A stretch of 37,158 bases of DNA from the NCBI RefSeq assembly GCF_937123705.1, contig NZ_CAKZKO010000062.1, forward strand, positions 1 to 37,158. The letters are read 5' to 3'. Of this stretch, positions 7,495 to 14,643 are shown piece by piece; position 1 is the first letter of the stretch; each line of letters opens with the position of its first letter. A program made the position numbers and the translations under genes. Under the pieces are notes generated by a model, which saw nothing but the letters and a program-made list of their open reading frames with translations, had not been told where the DNA came from and did no database searches. Origin of the DNA: an uncultured Paraglaciecola sp. GTDB taxonomy: Bacteria > Pseudomonadota > Gammaproteobacteria > Enterobacterales > Alteromonadaceae.

Positions 7495-8136
7495 TCACTG
7501 TTCTACATCCTGAATTTTCGTGACCGCCACACCGATTATCTGCATCTCTCTATCCACGGGTAAAATTGGGTATTGTGGGTTCAAGGGAGCCAAGAAGGTT
7601 CTACCTGAGTCGACCACTAATTTTTTAAAGGTACACTCATCCGTGCCAGAAAGTCTAACCACAACAAAATCTTTGTTCCTGGCTTCACGTTCTGGGTTCA
7701 CGATAATCTTGCTGCCATCAGGGAACGAGTAAGCGGATCCTGATGGTGCCGTCATACTGTCACCCACTACATTTAGGGCAAAACAATTGCTCGAACATGG
7801 GTATGGGCTGAAAATCACCTCAAAATCATCGTCTAACAGCGATTCACTCCATCTCCCAGCCTGAACCGAGCTTAATACTGGTATAGGGTAAACATCTTGA
7901 GTTTTCGCCGCTGTGAGCCTGTCAGAGCCCTTATCTTGAGATGCGTCAAATAGCTTATCGAGGCTTATGCCATACAGCTGAGCCAATTTACCAATAGTGT
8001 TAAAACTTGGCTCGCTGACTTCTCCAAGTTCAATATTTGATTGCGTGGTGACCTTTACGCCAGTTTCCTCAGCGACCGTTCGCATGGTCATTTTCGCTTT
8101 CTTTCTTGCTTCTCGCAGAATCTTACCTATTTCCAT
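7495..8136 (-). CDS. cI: CI-type prophage repressor with LexA/S24 peptidase domain
   Basis: A 213-residue repressor: an XRE helix-turn-helix at about residues 5-60, a linker, and a C-terminal S24 peptidase. The self-cleavage bond is A93-G94 (VQAGRW), the nucleophile is S127 in VGDSM, and the general base is K171 in TFKKL. All parts needed for RecA-stimulated autocleavage are present, so the prophage should be inducible by DNA damage. It is divergent from cro and shares with it an intergenic region containing two operator-like dyads. It lies upstream of repA on the same strand with only the structured leader between them, as cB and repA do in N15. Confidence 0.93.
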   Translation of the reverse strand: MEIGKILREARKKAKMTMRTVAEETGVKVTTQSNIELGEVSEPSFNTIGKLAQLYGISLDKLFDASQDKGSDRLTAAKTQDVYPIPVLSSVQAGRWSESLLDDDFEVIFSPYPCSSNCFALNVVGDSMTAPSGSAYSFPDGSKIIVNPEREARNKDFVVVRLSGTDECTFKKLVVDSGRTFLAPLNPQYPILPVDREMQIIGVAVTKIQDVEQ

Positions 8137-8230
8137 CTTCTCATCTCTTCTCTAATCGCAGGTTACGTCTGCTGCATTCCTTGGCTTCCTGCTGTGCTAT
8201 GTGATGGATTTCACGACTATCTAACTTACA

Positions 8231-8282
8231 TTATCCAATAAAACGAATTACTTTTGAGTTAAAAACTTTATTATGGAATAAT
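8231..8282. promoter_or_regulatory. cI/cro divergent operator-promoter region
   Basis: A rightward promoter with TTGAGT (8254-8259), a 17-base spacer and AATAAT (8277-8282, five of six) drives cro. Its -10 overlaps the dyad TTATT-ATGG-AATAA (8268-8281). A related dyad, TTATCCAATAA, lies at 8231-8241, about 38 bp away. Read on the minus strand the second site contains TTATTCCATAA, so the two look like versions of one operator for CI and Cro. The leftward cI promoter is not clear. Confidence 0.6.
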
Positions 8283-8314
8283 CTATCCTAATTACTGTAT
8301 TTGGGAATCTCACA

Positions 8315-8560
8315 ATGCTTACACCCCTCCGAGTTAAAAGGCAGAAAAAGTTTGGAACGCTTGAAGCGTTGCAAGATGCCTTGCAAGAAAAAGGCCTAGA
8401 TAGAACAGTGGCGTACCTTAGTCGGCTTGAGCGAAATCAGTACTGGCCAAGTAAAGAGGTTGTACTGGCTTTAGTAGAGGTTTTTGAGGGGGCGTTAAGC
8501 CAGGACGAGATCCTGAATCCCGAAAAATATATGACTGAAGGTGAAGACGATGCTGCATAA
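8315..8560 (+). CDS. cro: Cro-like repressor
   Basis: An 81-residue small DNA-binding protein: a helix-turn-helix of the Cro/XRE kind at about residues 8-50, with an acidic tail (EGEDDAA). It is the first gene of the rightward early operon and is divergent from cI, the usual place for Cro, which represses cI and tunes early transcription. The first ATG (8315) has GGGAA about seven bases upstream. Its 3' end overlaps the next gene by 11 bases. The fold is less obvious than in CI, so the name rests partly on position. Confidence 0.75.
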   Translation: MLTPLRVKRQKKFGTLEALQDALQEKGLDRTVAYLSRLERNQYWPSKEVVLALVEVFEGALSQDEILNPEKYMTEGEDDAA

Positions 8561-9134
8561 GACGCTTGAAGATGTGTTGCTGCACCATACAAGCCAACTG
8601 ATAGCTAATAGCTCAATGAGTCAAACCTCATTCATCTGTGAGCTATTGTTTCCGGCTTTAACGCAATCTGGTGTAGAGAAGCCAACCGACATACTGACCG
8701 CTGATGATTACGGTAAATGGGAATCTGCAAAGCGCCGTCAACTGAGCAGCATTATGAATGGCCACACTAACGTTCCTGCAAAGTGGGCTTTAGTTTGGGC
8801 TAAGTGCTTACCGGAGCCTTATGGTTCTGCAGCACGCTCTGACATGCTTGCTGTATTCGGTGTGATGGATATTAACCTCTCCCTTTTGGCAGGCAGAGTG
8901 ACCCAACGTTCAAACCTTCCTGCATTGCTACGTGAGACAGCTGAAGTATTGGATGCTTCTGCAGAGGTGTGTGCTGATGGTCACTATGACAGTGATGATG
9001 ATCCTAAGCAGCTGCAGCGCACTGCTGATGAATTACTGGATGTGGTTGAGCTCTGTCTTTGCGAGATGATGAGTATTCACCAAGTTACACCATTGACGGG
9101 CCGAGCGTCCGTGGTTGTAAAAATGTTCAAGTAG
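8550..9134 (+). CDS. CII-like phage regulatory protein
   Basis: A 194-residue protein that overlaps the end of cro. ATG 8550 is preceded by AAGGTG seven bases upstream and is preferred over GTG 8541. It has the look of the CP76/CII family of P2-like and related phages: a helical N-terminal DNA-binding half with a TSFICELLFPAL segment, and the SNLPALLRETAEVLD stretch typical of the family's C-terminal half. Such proteins activate or modulate early promoters during the lysis-lysogeny decision. The family call is moderate; no HTH is unmistakable by eye. Confidence 0.55.
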   Translation: MLHKTLEDVLLHHTSQLIANSSMSQTSFICELLFPALTQSGVEKPTDILTADDYGKWESAKRRQLSSIMNGHTNVPAKWALVWAKCLPEPYGSAARSDMLAVFGVMDINLSLLAGRVTQRSNLPALLRETAEVLDASAEVCADGHYDSDDDPKQLQRTADELLDVVELCLCEMMSIHQVTPLTGRASVVVKMFK

Positions 9135-9141
9135 CTTTTTG

Positions 9142-9159
9142 TAATTTTGTACAAATGGC
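9142..9159. promoter_or_regulatory. Operator-like site before the putative Q gene
   Basis: The stretch around TTTTGTACAAATGG matches the parA-promoter palindrome TACATTT-GTAC-AAATGTA at 14 of 18 positions. It falls in the gap between the CII-like gene and the next start codon, immediately before an AGGAGG ribosome binding site, so a bound protein could block readthrough or a local promoter. Confidence 0.4.
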
Positions 9160-9170
9160 AAGGAGGCACC

Positions 9171-9761
9171 GTGATTAACGAACAAACACTTAGCGTTATA
9201 AGGACAGAGCTTATTGAAGCGCTGGGTGCTCCCTTGCTTGATCGAGTTAGTGAAGGTAGTGCGGTTTCAGGTAATGGCTGCAGTGTGACGTTTAAGCGTA
9301 GTAGCTGCCCTTTACCACCAAACGCTTTCCAGCTCAGCCAGATAACAAGAGTGGTTTGTATGCTGCCAGATAATCTTCAGGCTTGGGCGTTGTATGCCTA
9401 TGGCCCGAAACAAGAGTGGAGTGCTGTTCAAGCGGTCACTCACGAACTTTGGCAGGAATTCCTAGCCAGCGAAACCACCAAGTTCAGAAAGAAGAAGCTT
9501 GAAACATTGAAAGGCATGGCGTTCTTGGCCGTGCAAGAGTGGCGAAACCAAGTGCTGTTTGAAAAAGAGCTTCATGCTCCAGGTAAGGTTCAGCAGCTGC
9601 TTAGCGTAAGTGAAGCAAATTGGCGCCGTGATTGGTTGCCGTTCTGGCGCAAGATGGGTGCGCTAATGGCTGGTATTGATAGGGAGATGCTTACAAATGT
9701 GTATCGAAATCAACCGAGAAGAGCGAAAGCTTCACATCGCAAAGATCGTGAAGTCGCATAA
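9171..9761 (+). CDS. Putative late-gene antiterminator (Q-like), unconfirmed
   Basis: A 196-residue protein rich in Trp, Leu and basic residues, with a conserved-looking WRRDWLPFWRKMGALM segment near residues 150-170 and a basic C-terminus. The GTG start at 9171 is set by AGGAGG four bases upstream. No catalytic motif or zinc finger is visible. I do not recognise the family with certainty. The reasons to suspect an antiterminator are its place after cro and the CII-like gene, where N15 and VP882 carry Q, and the lambda-like promoter-terminator pair at 12741-12823, which needs such a protein. The 3' end overlaps the next gene. Confidence 0.4.
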   Translation: MINEQTLSVIRTELIEALGAPLLDRVSEGSAVSGNGCSVTFKRSSCPLPPNAFQLSQITRVVCMLPDNLQAWALYAYGPKQEWSAVQAVTHELWQEFLASETTKFRKKKLETLKGMAFLAVQEWRNQVLFEKELHAPGKVQQLLSVSEANWRRDWLPFWRKMGALMAGIDREMLTNVYRNQPRRAKASHRKDREVA

Positions 9762-10041
9762 GGAAGGGATGAACCCGTGCCTGTCATGCAAAGTTGCGCC
9801 AAAGCTTGGTTATAACTACGGCAAAGAAACCAAAGTGGTTAACGGTGAAGAAAGACAGTTCAATTTTGAAGAGTTTACTTTTTACTGTCCTAGCTGTGGC
9901 TTTAAGTCTCACACCGTGAACGACATTATTGCTGCAATTAGCGGTTGGCATACAACGAACACACCAGGTAATGAGTTTTACGCTGACCGATGGATTGAGC
10001 AGCGAGAGAAGCAAAAAGCACAAGAGGAACAAGCTGCATGA
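9697..10041 (+). CDS. Zinc-ribbon phage protein (Lar-like)
   Basis: A 114-residue protein with two CxxC pairs (CLSC at about 28-31, CPSC at about 66-69) separated by a beta-rich stretch, so a single zinc ribbon is expected. It resembles the small Lar/restriction-alleviation-like zinc proteins of many phages, though Lar is shorter and the match is only in architecture. ATG 9697 has AGGGAG ten bases upstream; the gene starts inside the end of the previous one. The acidic, glutamine-rich C-terminus (REKQKAQEEQ) looks disordered or helical. Confidence 0.55.
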   Translation: MCIEINREERKLHIAKIVKSHKEGMNPCLSCKVAPKLGYNYGKETKVVNGEERQFNFEEFTFYCPSCGFKSHTVNDIIAAISGWHTTNTPGNEFYADRWIEQREKQKAQEEQAA

Positions 10042-10265
10042 TGTATTTAGCTGTGTATTTAGGTGGTAATGGCGCTTTGCTCGTCGATAAAAAGACTCAC
10101 GAACCGTTAAACCACCAACTAGGTGAGTTTGATGGTGATGATGAAGCCATTCAAAATGCTTGTGAACAGCTTGAATGTCAGCATGTTCATCGTGGTGTTA
10201 TTACCAAGGGCTACGGTCTTGGTGGCTTCATGGTCATGAATGAGCAAGAGTTTTCAGCCATATGA
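10038..10265 (+). CDS. Hypothetical early protein (75 aa)
   Basis: It begins at ATG 10038, overlapping the previous stop (an ATG at 10041 is equally possible), with GAGGA upstream. The product is small, acidic and Gly-rich with no cysteine cluster or membrane segment. It is translationally coupled at both ends, so it is a real operon member; no function can be assigned. Confidence 0.7.
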   Translation: MMYLAVYLGGNGALLVDKKTHEPLNHQLGEFDGDDEAIQNACEQLECQHVHRGVITKGYGLGGFMVMNEQEFSAI

Positions 10266-10471
10266 CCGAAGTATTCAGAGTTACAAAGAATGGTAATTTT
10301 TGGGATTTAACTACAGCTCGAAATCAAGTTGAGGCTTTGAGCTTGGCCCATAGTGGAAAGGTTAATTCCTTACCAGTAGATTTTCCTCGCTCAATGCGTG
10401 GACAAGAATTAACGGCTTGGGTAAATGGAAACGTTTTTGTAGTTCGCCCCGCCGAAGCTAAAACAAAATAA
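10262..10471 (+). CDS. Hypothetical early protein (69 aa)
   Basis: ATG 10262 overlaps the previous stop by four bases (ATGA), a coupling signature. The product contains a compact alpha/beta-looking sequence with two tryptophans and no catalytic motif. It ends 10 bases before rdgC, with which it is evidently co-transcribed. Unrecognised. Confidence 0.7.
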   Translation: MTEVFRVTKNGNFWDLTTARNQVEALSLAHSGKVNSLPVDFPRSMRGQELTAWVNGNVFVVRPAEAKTK

Positions 10472-10481
10472 GGAACCAATA

Positions 10482-11498
10482 ATGAGTGTTTTTCCTAAGA
10501 GCCTGATCATTTACACCTTTAGCCGTGATATTGGTCTAACCCAACCCGATACCGCTGATAAGTTGGAAAAGCTTCTGGCTGAATTTAAATTTCAACCTTG
10601 TGGCGGTACTGACAAAGTAAAGTTTGGCTTTACCCAACCAATGGGTGAGGAATCAGAACTTCTGGTTCACTCTGCAGATGGCAACATGATGATCAGCGTC
10701 ATGAAGCAAACTAAAACCATTTCACCTGCAGCCTTTAACAAAAAGCTTCGAGCAAAACAGAAAGAAGTTGAAGAGCGTGAGCAGCGACCACTAAACAAAC
10801 GAGAGATTGATAACTTAAAAGATGAGTTGTTAATTGATCTTCTTCCGTCAGTTCTGCCTGTCGATAAACGCACCAATGCCTACATTATCAATAATGCTCA
10901 GTATTTGGTTATTGATGCCGCCACCCACAAAGCAGCTGAAGATTTTACTGCCTTGCTTCGTAAAGCAATTGGTTCACTTCCAGTCACTCCAATTGAATGC
11001 ACTAAGAGCGCTGCTGAAACAGTGATGACTGAGTGGGTTAAGTCTGGAGAAATGCCTGCAGGTTTCACTTTGGGTACCAATGCTGTTCTGAAGTCGGTAC
11101 TTGAAGAAGGCGGTGTGATTCGTTGTAAGAATCAGGATTTAGCCAGTGATGAAGTTCTAAAGCATATTGAGAATGACAAAATGGTTGTTCAGCTGTCATT
11201 GGACTGGCAGGAACGTATCACTTTCACCATTAAAGAAGACCTATCAATAACCTCTATGAAGTTCAGTGATGAACTAAAAGACCAAAATGACGATATTGAT
11301 CGAGAAGACAAGGCAGCTCGATTTGATGCTGACTTTGCTCTGGCCGTTGGTGAAATTAATGCACTGATTACTGATTTTGATAAGACCTTTGAGTTTTACC
11401 GCCATGAGAATGATATGGCGCCATCACAGTTACCAGAACCGGCACCAAAGGAAGATGAACCAGAACAAGAAAGTGAAGAGGTTGCTGAAGGTGAATGA
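10482..11498 (+). CDS. rdgC: Phage-borne RdgC, recombination-associated DNA-binding protein
   Basis: A 338-residue homologue of bacterial RdgC, recognisable along its length: an N-terminal NLMVYRLSREI-like start (here SLIIYTFSRDIGL), the CGG/MG motifs, the KDELLIDLLP block, LLRKAIGSLPV, and the highly conserved DELKDQNDDIDREDKAARFDADF block near residue 270. RdgC forms a ring around double-stranded DNA and limits RecA loading. The C-terminus has an extra acidic tail (EPAPKEDEPEQE) not in the Escherichia coli protein. It lies in the early operon and overlaps the next gene. In a plasmid prophage it may protect replicating DNA or temper RecA-driven CI cleavage (inference). Confidence 0.93.
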   Translation: MSVFPKSLIIYTFSRDIGLTQPDTADKLEKLLAEFKFQPCGGTDKVKFGFTQPMGEESELLVHSADGNMMISVMKQTKTISPAAFNKKLRAKQKEVEEREQRPLNKREIDNLKDELLIDLLPSVLPVDKRTNAYIINNAQYLVIDAATHKAAEDFTALLRKAIGSLPVTPIECTKSAAETVMTEWVKSGEMPAGFTLGTNAVLKSVLEEGGVIRCKNQDLASDEVLKHIENDKMVVQLSLDWQERITFTIKEDLSITSMKFSDELKDQNDDIDREDKAARFDADFALAVGEINALITDFDKTFEFYRHENDMAPSQLPEPAPKEDEPEQESEEVAEGE

Positions 11499-11895
11499 TC
11501 TATTGATGAGAGCTGAGCAGTTAGCGAAAAAAGCTGATGAGTTCAATCAAGACTTGCAGCGTCGAACTAAAACGGTGATTTACGTTGCAGGGCCAATGAG
11601 TGGAATGGTCAATGAAAATCGTGAGTCATTCTTTGCCATGGAGAGCAAATTAAAAGCCAGTGGTTTTATTGTCCTGAATCCAGCAGTGCTACCACAGGGT
11701 TTATCCCAGTCACAATACATGGATATTGACCTTGCAATGTTGCGCTCAGCCGATGTTCTTTGCCTGTTAGATGGTTGGCAACATAGTCCAGGTGCGGTTA
11801 CTGAGTATCACCTGGCTTATAAGCTAGGCATGAATATCGTTATGGAAGACCAGATTGAAAAAATAGTAGATGGTGCATTACCCGTTGCTTGTTAA
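11491..11895 (+). CDS. DUF4406 protein (nucleoside 2-deoxyribosyltransferase-like fold)
   Basis: A 134-residue product with the family signature: IYVAGPMSG near residue 30, an asparagine/phenylalanine patch, VLNPAVLP, DLAMLRSADVLCLLDGW, and SPGAVTEYHLAYKLG with the conserved Glu. The fold is that of nucleotide-sugar-cleaving deoxyribosyltransferases, so a nucleotide or nucleoside substrate is likely, but phage members are not well characterised. GTG 11491 (GAAGAGG nine bases upstream) overlaps rdgC; ATG 11506 is the alternative. Confidence 0.82.
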   Translation: MNDLLMRAEQLAKKADEFNQDLQRRTKTVIYVAGPMSGMVNENRESFFAMESKLKASGFIVLNPAVLPQGLSQSQYMDIDLAMLRSADVLCLLDGWQHSPGAVTEYHLAYKLGMNIVMEDQIEKIVDGALPVAC

Positions 11896-11952
11896 ATGTA
11901 TTCGCATAAAAAGCGTGCTGAATCGGCAAGTTCAGCACTAAAGGAGAGTTTC

Positions 11953-12237
11953 ATGGAACAGTTAGTTATCGGCAAACAATATAAAGCTCATCATCCTGAA
12001 GTGGTTTTTGATGACTTAGACGGCAAAGATGTAGTTATTCCTGCTCAAGATAAAAACCTGAAGGTTTTACCTAAGCCTGAGATGGTCTATGTAGATGATG
12101 GCTTTGGTGAAAAGTATGAGCCGTTACCAGAACATCTTCGTGGCCCTGAATGGTACGCAGTTAAGAACCTCGATACAGGTCACTTTCATTGGTTTAATGC
12201 AACAGGCTGGTTTTGCCAGTTAACAGATATAAAGTAG
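11953..12237 (+). CDS. Hypothetical protein (94 aa)
   Basis: AAGGAG six bases before ATG 11953 decides the start over the in-frame ATG at 11896. The product is a soluble protein with an acidic middle and an aromatic-rich C-terminus (EWYAVKNLDTGHFHWFNATGW), which suggests a small beta domain. The 57-base spacer upstream holds no clear promoter. No family recognised. Confidence 0.72.
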   Translation: MEQLVIGKQYKAHHPEVVFDDLDGKDVVIPAQDKNLKVLPKPEMVYVDDGFGEKYEPLPEHLRGPEWYAVKNLDTGHFHWFNATGWFCQLTDIK

Positions 12238-12249
12238 TGGGATAAAGCA

Positions 12250-12675
12250 ATGGCTATAAAATTACAACAAATTACGGGAAATAAGTTACATGAACGCTTG
12301 GCAGCCTACTGCCTCCCAATCTTTGAAGCTTCATTGAAAACAATCCGCCGTCATGAAAATGGAAAGCCAACAGAAACTTATTTAGAGTCAAATATTGAAG
12401 TCACGGATGGAACCGTAATTCTGTTGGTAGCAAGACTTAATCATGATTTTGAAGATGGTGAATTTACAGCCTTTTTGAACCCATCAGACACATGCCGTGA
12501 GTTGGTTAAAAGATGGAAAAGTACAACCTACTTTGGCAATGACTTTTCAAGACTATATGGTAAAGAGTGCGATTCAGCTGTTTGCGTTTGGGTAGATTCA
12601 TATCAGGAAGATGGGGTCTGTATAAGAAATAAATATACATCAGAGTCTTCAAAGAATAATGAGTACTGGCTGTAG
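12250..12675 (+). CDS. Hypothetical protein (141 aa)
   Basis: It starts 12 bases after the previous gene at ATG 12250. The sequence looks like a compact globular cytoplasmic protein (KWS, DNF and cysteine residues scattered, no repeats). It is the last gene of the early operon; about 65 bases later comes the presumed late promoter. It is unrecognised, and its base composition becomes AT-rich towards the end. Confidence 0.7.
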   Translation: MAIKLQQITGNKLHERLAAYCLPIFEASLKTIRRHENGKPTETYLESNIEVTDGTVILLVARLNHDFEDGEFTAFLNPSDTCRELVKRWKSTTYFGNDFSRLYGKECDSAVCVWVDSYQEDGVCIRNKYTSESSKNNEYWL

Positions 12676-12740
12676 ATTCTATAAGAGAAGTAACAACAAT
12701 TGTATTTATGAACAAAGTCACATTTTACCAAAAATACAAA

Positions 12741-12769
12741 TGGACAAAATGACACGGTAGTATTATCAT
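12741..12769 (+). promoter_or_regulatory. Probable late promoter (lambda pR'-like)
   Basis: TGGACA (12741-12746, five of six), a 17-base spacer and TATCAT (12764-12769, five of six). Transcription should begin near 12776, only about 20 bases before a strong terminator hairpin, so without antitermination it would make an RNA of about 45 bases. That is the arrangement of lambda pR' and tR', where Q loads and drives the late operon. Confidence 0.7.
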
Positions 12770-12795
12770 ATTTACTACATTGGAAAAGTGTACGC

Positions 12796-12823
12796 AAAGC
12801 CACCTAATCAGGTGGCTTTTTTT
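12796..12823 (+). terminator. Terminator immediately after the late promoter (tR'-like)
   Basis: Ten-base-pair perfect stem (12796-12805 with 12810-12819), loop AATC, followed by a T run. It precedes the lysis genes and would block them unless antiterminated. Confidence 0.92.
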
Positions 12824-12846
12824 ATACCTGAAATATGAGGTTAATC

Positions 12847-13065
12847 ATGGATCAATACCTGATTGCCTTCTTTGCCTTTGCTCTCTCCCTTATTCGAACA
12901 TTCACCGTAGTCATGTTGGCGTGGTTCACACTACGTCAGCTAGATAAGCGTATGGGATTCGTGTTCGCAGATTGGTGGAAAGAAGCAGATGACAAAGCTA
13001 AGGCATATTATTTGGCTGCTCGTTGTTTCGCTGTGTTCCTCGCCTTCAGCATTTGCATGGCATAA
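12847..13065 (+). CDS. Small inner-membrane protein, holin candidate
   Basis: A 72-residue protein with an N-terminal hydrophobic segment (about residues 4-28), a charged middle (RQLDKRMG, KEADDKAK) and a second hydrophobic stretch at the C-terminus. GAGG six bases before ATG 12847 favours it over ATG 12835. It is the first gene after the late terminator and overlaps the endolysin by 77 bases, so a role in lysis timing or export is plausible. Two other small membrane proteins follow in the cassette, and which one is the holin is open. Confidence 0.65.
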   Translation: MDQYLIAFFAFALSLIRTFTVVMLAWFTLRQLDKRMGFVFADWWKEADDKAKAYYLAARCFAVFLAFSICMA

Positions 13066-13546
13066 CAAATATGACTGGCAAATAAAAAAGGCTGCACGTC
13101 ACTATCTTCCTGCCGTTCCTTGGCAACTCTATAAAGCGCAACTGATCCAAGAATCATCATTGAACCCTAATGCTATCAGCCCAGTTGGTGCTGAGGGCGT
13201 TGCACAGTTCATGCCTGGTACTTGGTCTGATGTTTCGCGTGAGTTAGGGCTGCTGGGTTCGCCTACTGATGCAGAGCTAGCTATTCCAGCTGGCGCTTAT
13301 TACATGGCAAAACTCAGGAACATTTGGAAGTGGCCGCGCCCAGAAGAAGACCGTCACAACTTGGCAATGGCTTGTTATAACGCAGGCTGTGGAAACATCC
13401 TCAAGGCTCAAAGGCTTTGTGGTAACCCTTCGCGCTATGAACCGATTATGCAGTGCTTGCCTGATGTAACAGGTAAGCACGCAAAAGAGACCATGGGTTA
13501 TGCACCACGGATAAGGCGCATCTATAAGCGATTGGTTTATGAATAG
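12989..13546 (+). CDS. Endolysin: secreted SLT-type lytic transglycosylase
   Basis: A 185-residue peptidoglycan-cleaving enzyme. It begins with a Sec-type signal (KLRHIIWLLVVSLCSSPSAFA) with probable cleavage after A23. The SLT goose-lysozyme-like domain follows: catalytic E55 in LIQESSLNP, the VGAEGVAQFMPGTW motif, and the ACYNAGCGNI motif. A cleavable signal means it could reach the periplasm without a holin, as with SAR or signal-bearing endolysins; the holin would then control timing by depolarisation. Four cysteines in the C-terminal half could form disulphides. Confidence 0.88.
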   Translation: MTKLRHIIWLLVVSLCSSPSAFAWHNKYDWQIKKAARHYLPAVPWQLYKAQLIQESSLNPNAISPVGAEGVAQFMPGTWSDVSRELGLLGSPTDAELAIPAGAYYMAKLRNIWKWPRPEEDRHNLAMACYNAGCGNILKAQRLCGNPSRYEPIMQCLPDVTGKHAKETMGYAPRIRRIYKRLVYE

Positions 13547-13946
13547 ATTAGTTATAGGCGTTGTAGCAGCGTTGTTGGCTATTGGCACGATTGGTTATCA
13601 AGGAATGATGATCAAGGCATTGAATGCTGAAGTTGCCTTGGCCAACGACAAAACTGAACAAGCCAACAAAAACCGTGATGAGGTTGCTGCCAGTCTGAGA
13701 GATTCAGAGGCATCCAAGCAAGCGCTCATTGCTGATTTAAAACATCGTGATGCTGTATTAGCTAAACGTGATGCTGCTCTGCAGAAGAGTAAGCAAGAAC
13801 TGGCGGAGTTGTCGAATACGCTGAGAGGACTGAGGAAAAATGATGATGAGTACAAAACGTGGTCTCAAGCTCGTGTTCCTGATGCTGTTATCCGGCTGCT
13901 CCGCCACACCCGAACCGGCGAAAGTGATAGTGAAGACGGTGATTGA
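13539..13946 (+). CDS. Rz: Inner-membrane spanin subunit (Rz)
   Basis: A 135-residue type II membrane protein: N-terminal anchor (about residues 4-22), then a long periplasmic coiled coil rich in Ala, Lys, Asp and Gln (residues 25-100). It overlaps the endolysin gene by 8 bases and contains the start of the Rz1 gene in another frame, the classic nested arrangement. It bridges to the outer-membrane lipoprotein to fuse membranes in the last step of lysis. Confidence 0.85.
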   Translation: MNRLVIGVVAALLAIGTIGYQGMMIKALNAEVALANDKTEQANKNRDEVAASLRDSEASKQALIADLKHRDAVLAKRDAALQKSKQELAELSNTLRGLRKNDDEYKTWSQARVPDAVIRLLRHTRTGESDSEDGD

Positions 13947-14124
13947 AAAAGAAACCGTTCCAGAACACCTAGCCCGTGATTGCCCTTTGCCGGAAATACC
14001 TGCAGAGGGCAGTTCAAATGACCCACTGACTGAGTACATGGTCAGGATGGAAACCGCACTGAAAGATTGCAATATAGATAAGAAGAGCATCCGACAATGG
14101 CAGAACCAACAACAAACACCTTAG
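13840..14124 (+). CDS. Rz1: Outer-membrane spanin lipoprotein (Rz1)
   Basis: A 94-residue lipoprotein whose signal ends in the lipobox LLSGC, with C20 the lipidated residue. The mature part begins with Pro-containing sequence (ATPEPAK), as o-spanins do. It overlaps Rz by 107 bases in the +1 frame and extends beyond it. Three consecutive ATG codons start the gene; GAGG precedes the first. It is longer than lambda Rz1. Confidence 0.85.
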   Translation: MMMSTKRGLKLVFLMLLSGCSATPEPAKVIVKTVIEKETVPEHLARDCPLPEIPAEGSSNDPLTEYMVRMETALKDCNIDKKSIRQWQNQQQTP

Positions 14125-14369
14125 CAAACACATCCGCTGCCATCGTCATAGCGAACGGTGTATCTGAGAGTGGGTTTGCCAAATCGCTGCTCAGCGCATC
14201 CTTTGAGCAGGTTATCAATGGTCAGTTTTACTGGCAGTTATCAGACATCATCACGCTGGTATGTAGTGCCATCGTGATTATCAATTACGTTCAAACACGT
14301 ATTGAGAAGCGCAAGCAAAACCGCCCAGAAGAGAGACAAGGAAAGTCAGTGGCAAACAGTATTGAGTAG
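14097..14369 (+). CDS. Single-span membrane protein, holin-like
   Basis: A 90-residue protein with a hydrophilic N-terminal half containing an alternating Ala/Val stretch, then one clear membrane span (about residues 50-66, ITLVCSAIVIINYV), then a strongly basic tail (RIEKRKQNRPEERQ). The architecture recalls HP1-family phage holins. It overlaps Rz1 by 28 bases, so it is within the lysis cassette; a terminator follows directly. Confidence 0.6.
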   Translation: MAEPTTNTLANTSAAIVIANGVSESGFAKSLLSASFEQVINGQFYWQLSDIITLVCSAIVIINYVQTRIEKRKQNRPEERQGKSVANSIE

Positions 14370-14387
14370 CTGTAACGGCAGTACTCA

Positions 14388-14413
14388 GGGGGCATGGCTG
14401 CCCCCTTTTCTTT
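14388..14413 (+). terminator. Terminator inside the lysis cassette
   Basis: Seven-base-pair GC-rich stem GGGGGCA with TGCCCCC (loop TGGC), then TTTTCTTTT. Being inside the late operon, it must be read through by an antiterminated polymerase or act as an attenuator. Confidence 0.88.
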
Positions 14414-14436
14414 TGGGCTTAACGTAAGGACACAAC

Positions 14437-14643
14437 ATGAAACTAATAGAGAACTGGAAGAAAGCCTGGCAGCTTTGGTCTGTGCAGTGTGCATTCTTCA
14501 TGGCCTTGGTGAACGTTGCTATCTCATTGCTACCATTGCTGCAGCAAGAGCTGAGCATCACAGTGTATGCACTGGTCAATGCTTTGCTTGGCATCGCCTT
14601 AGCAGTGCTGCGTGTGCTATCGCAAGCACCCAAAAAGGTTTAG
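14437..14643 (+). CDS. Small membrane protein (DUF7940/holin-like)
   Basis: A 68-residue protein: an amphipathic, Trp-rich start (LIENWKKAWQLWSVQ), then two hydrophobic segments (about residues 17-33 and 40-60), and a short basic tail. It resembles small putative phage holins with the same WKKAW-like opening. AAGGA lies nine bases before ATG 14437. It is the last gene before the presumed cos region. Confidence 0.62.
   Translation: MKLIENWKKAWQLWSVQCAFFMALVNVAISLLPLLQQELSITVYALVNALLGIALAVLRVLSQAPKKV

Noticed and set aside
7487..7502. LexA/SOS box near the 3' end of cI (ACAG..CTGT)
   Set aside because: The half-sites are reversed and only four bases apart; the SOS box needs CTG first with about ten bases between.
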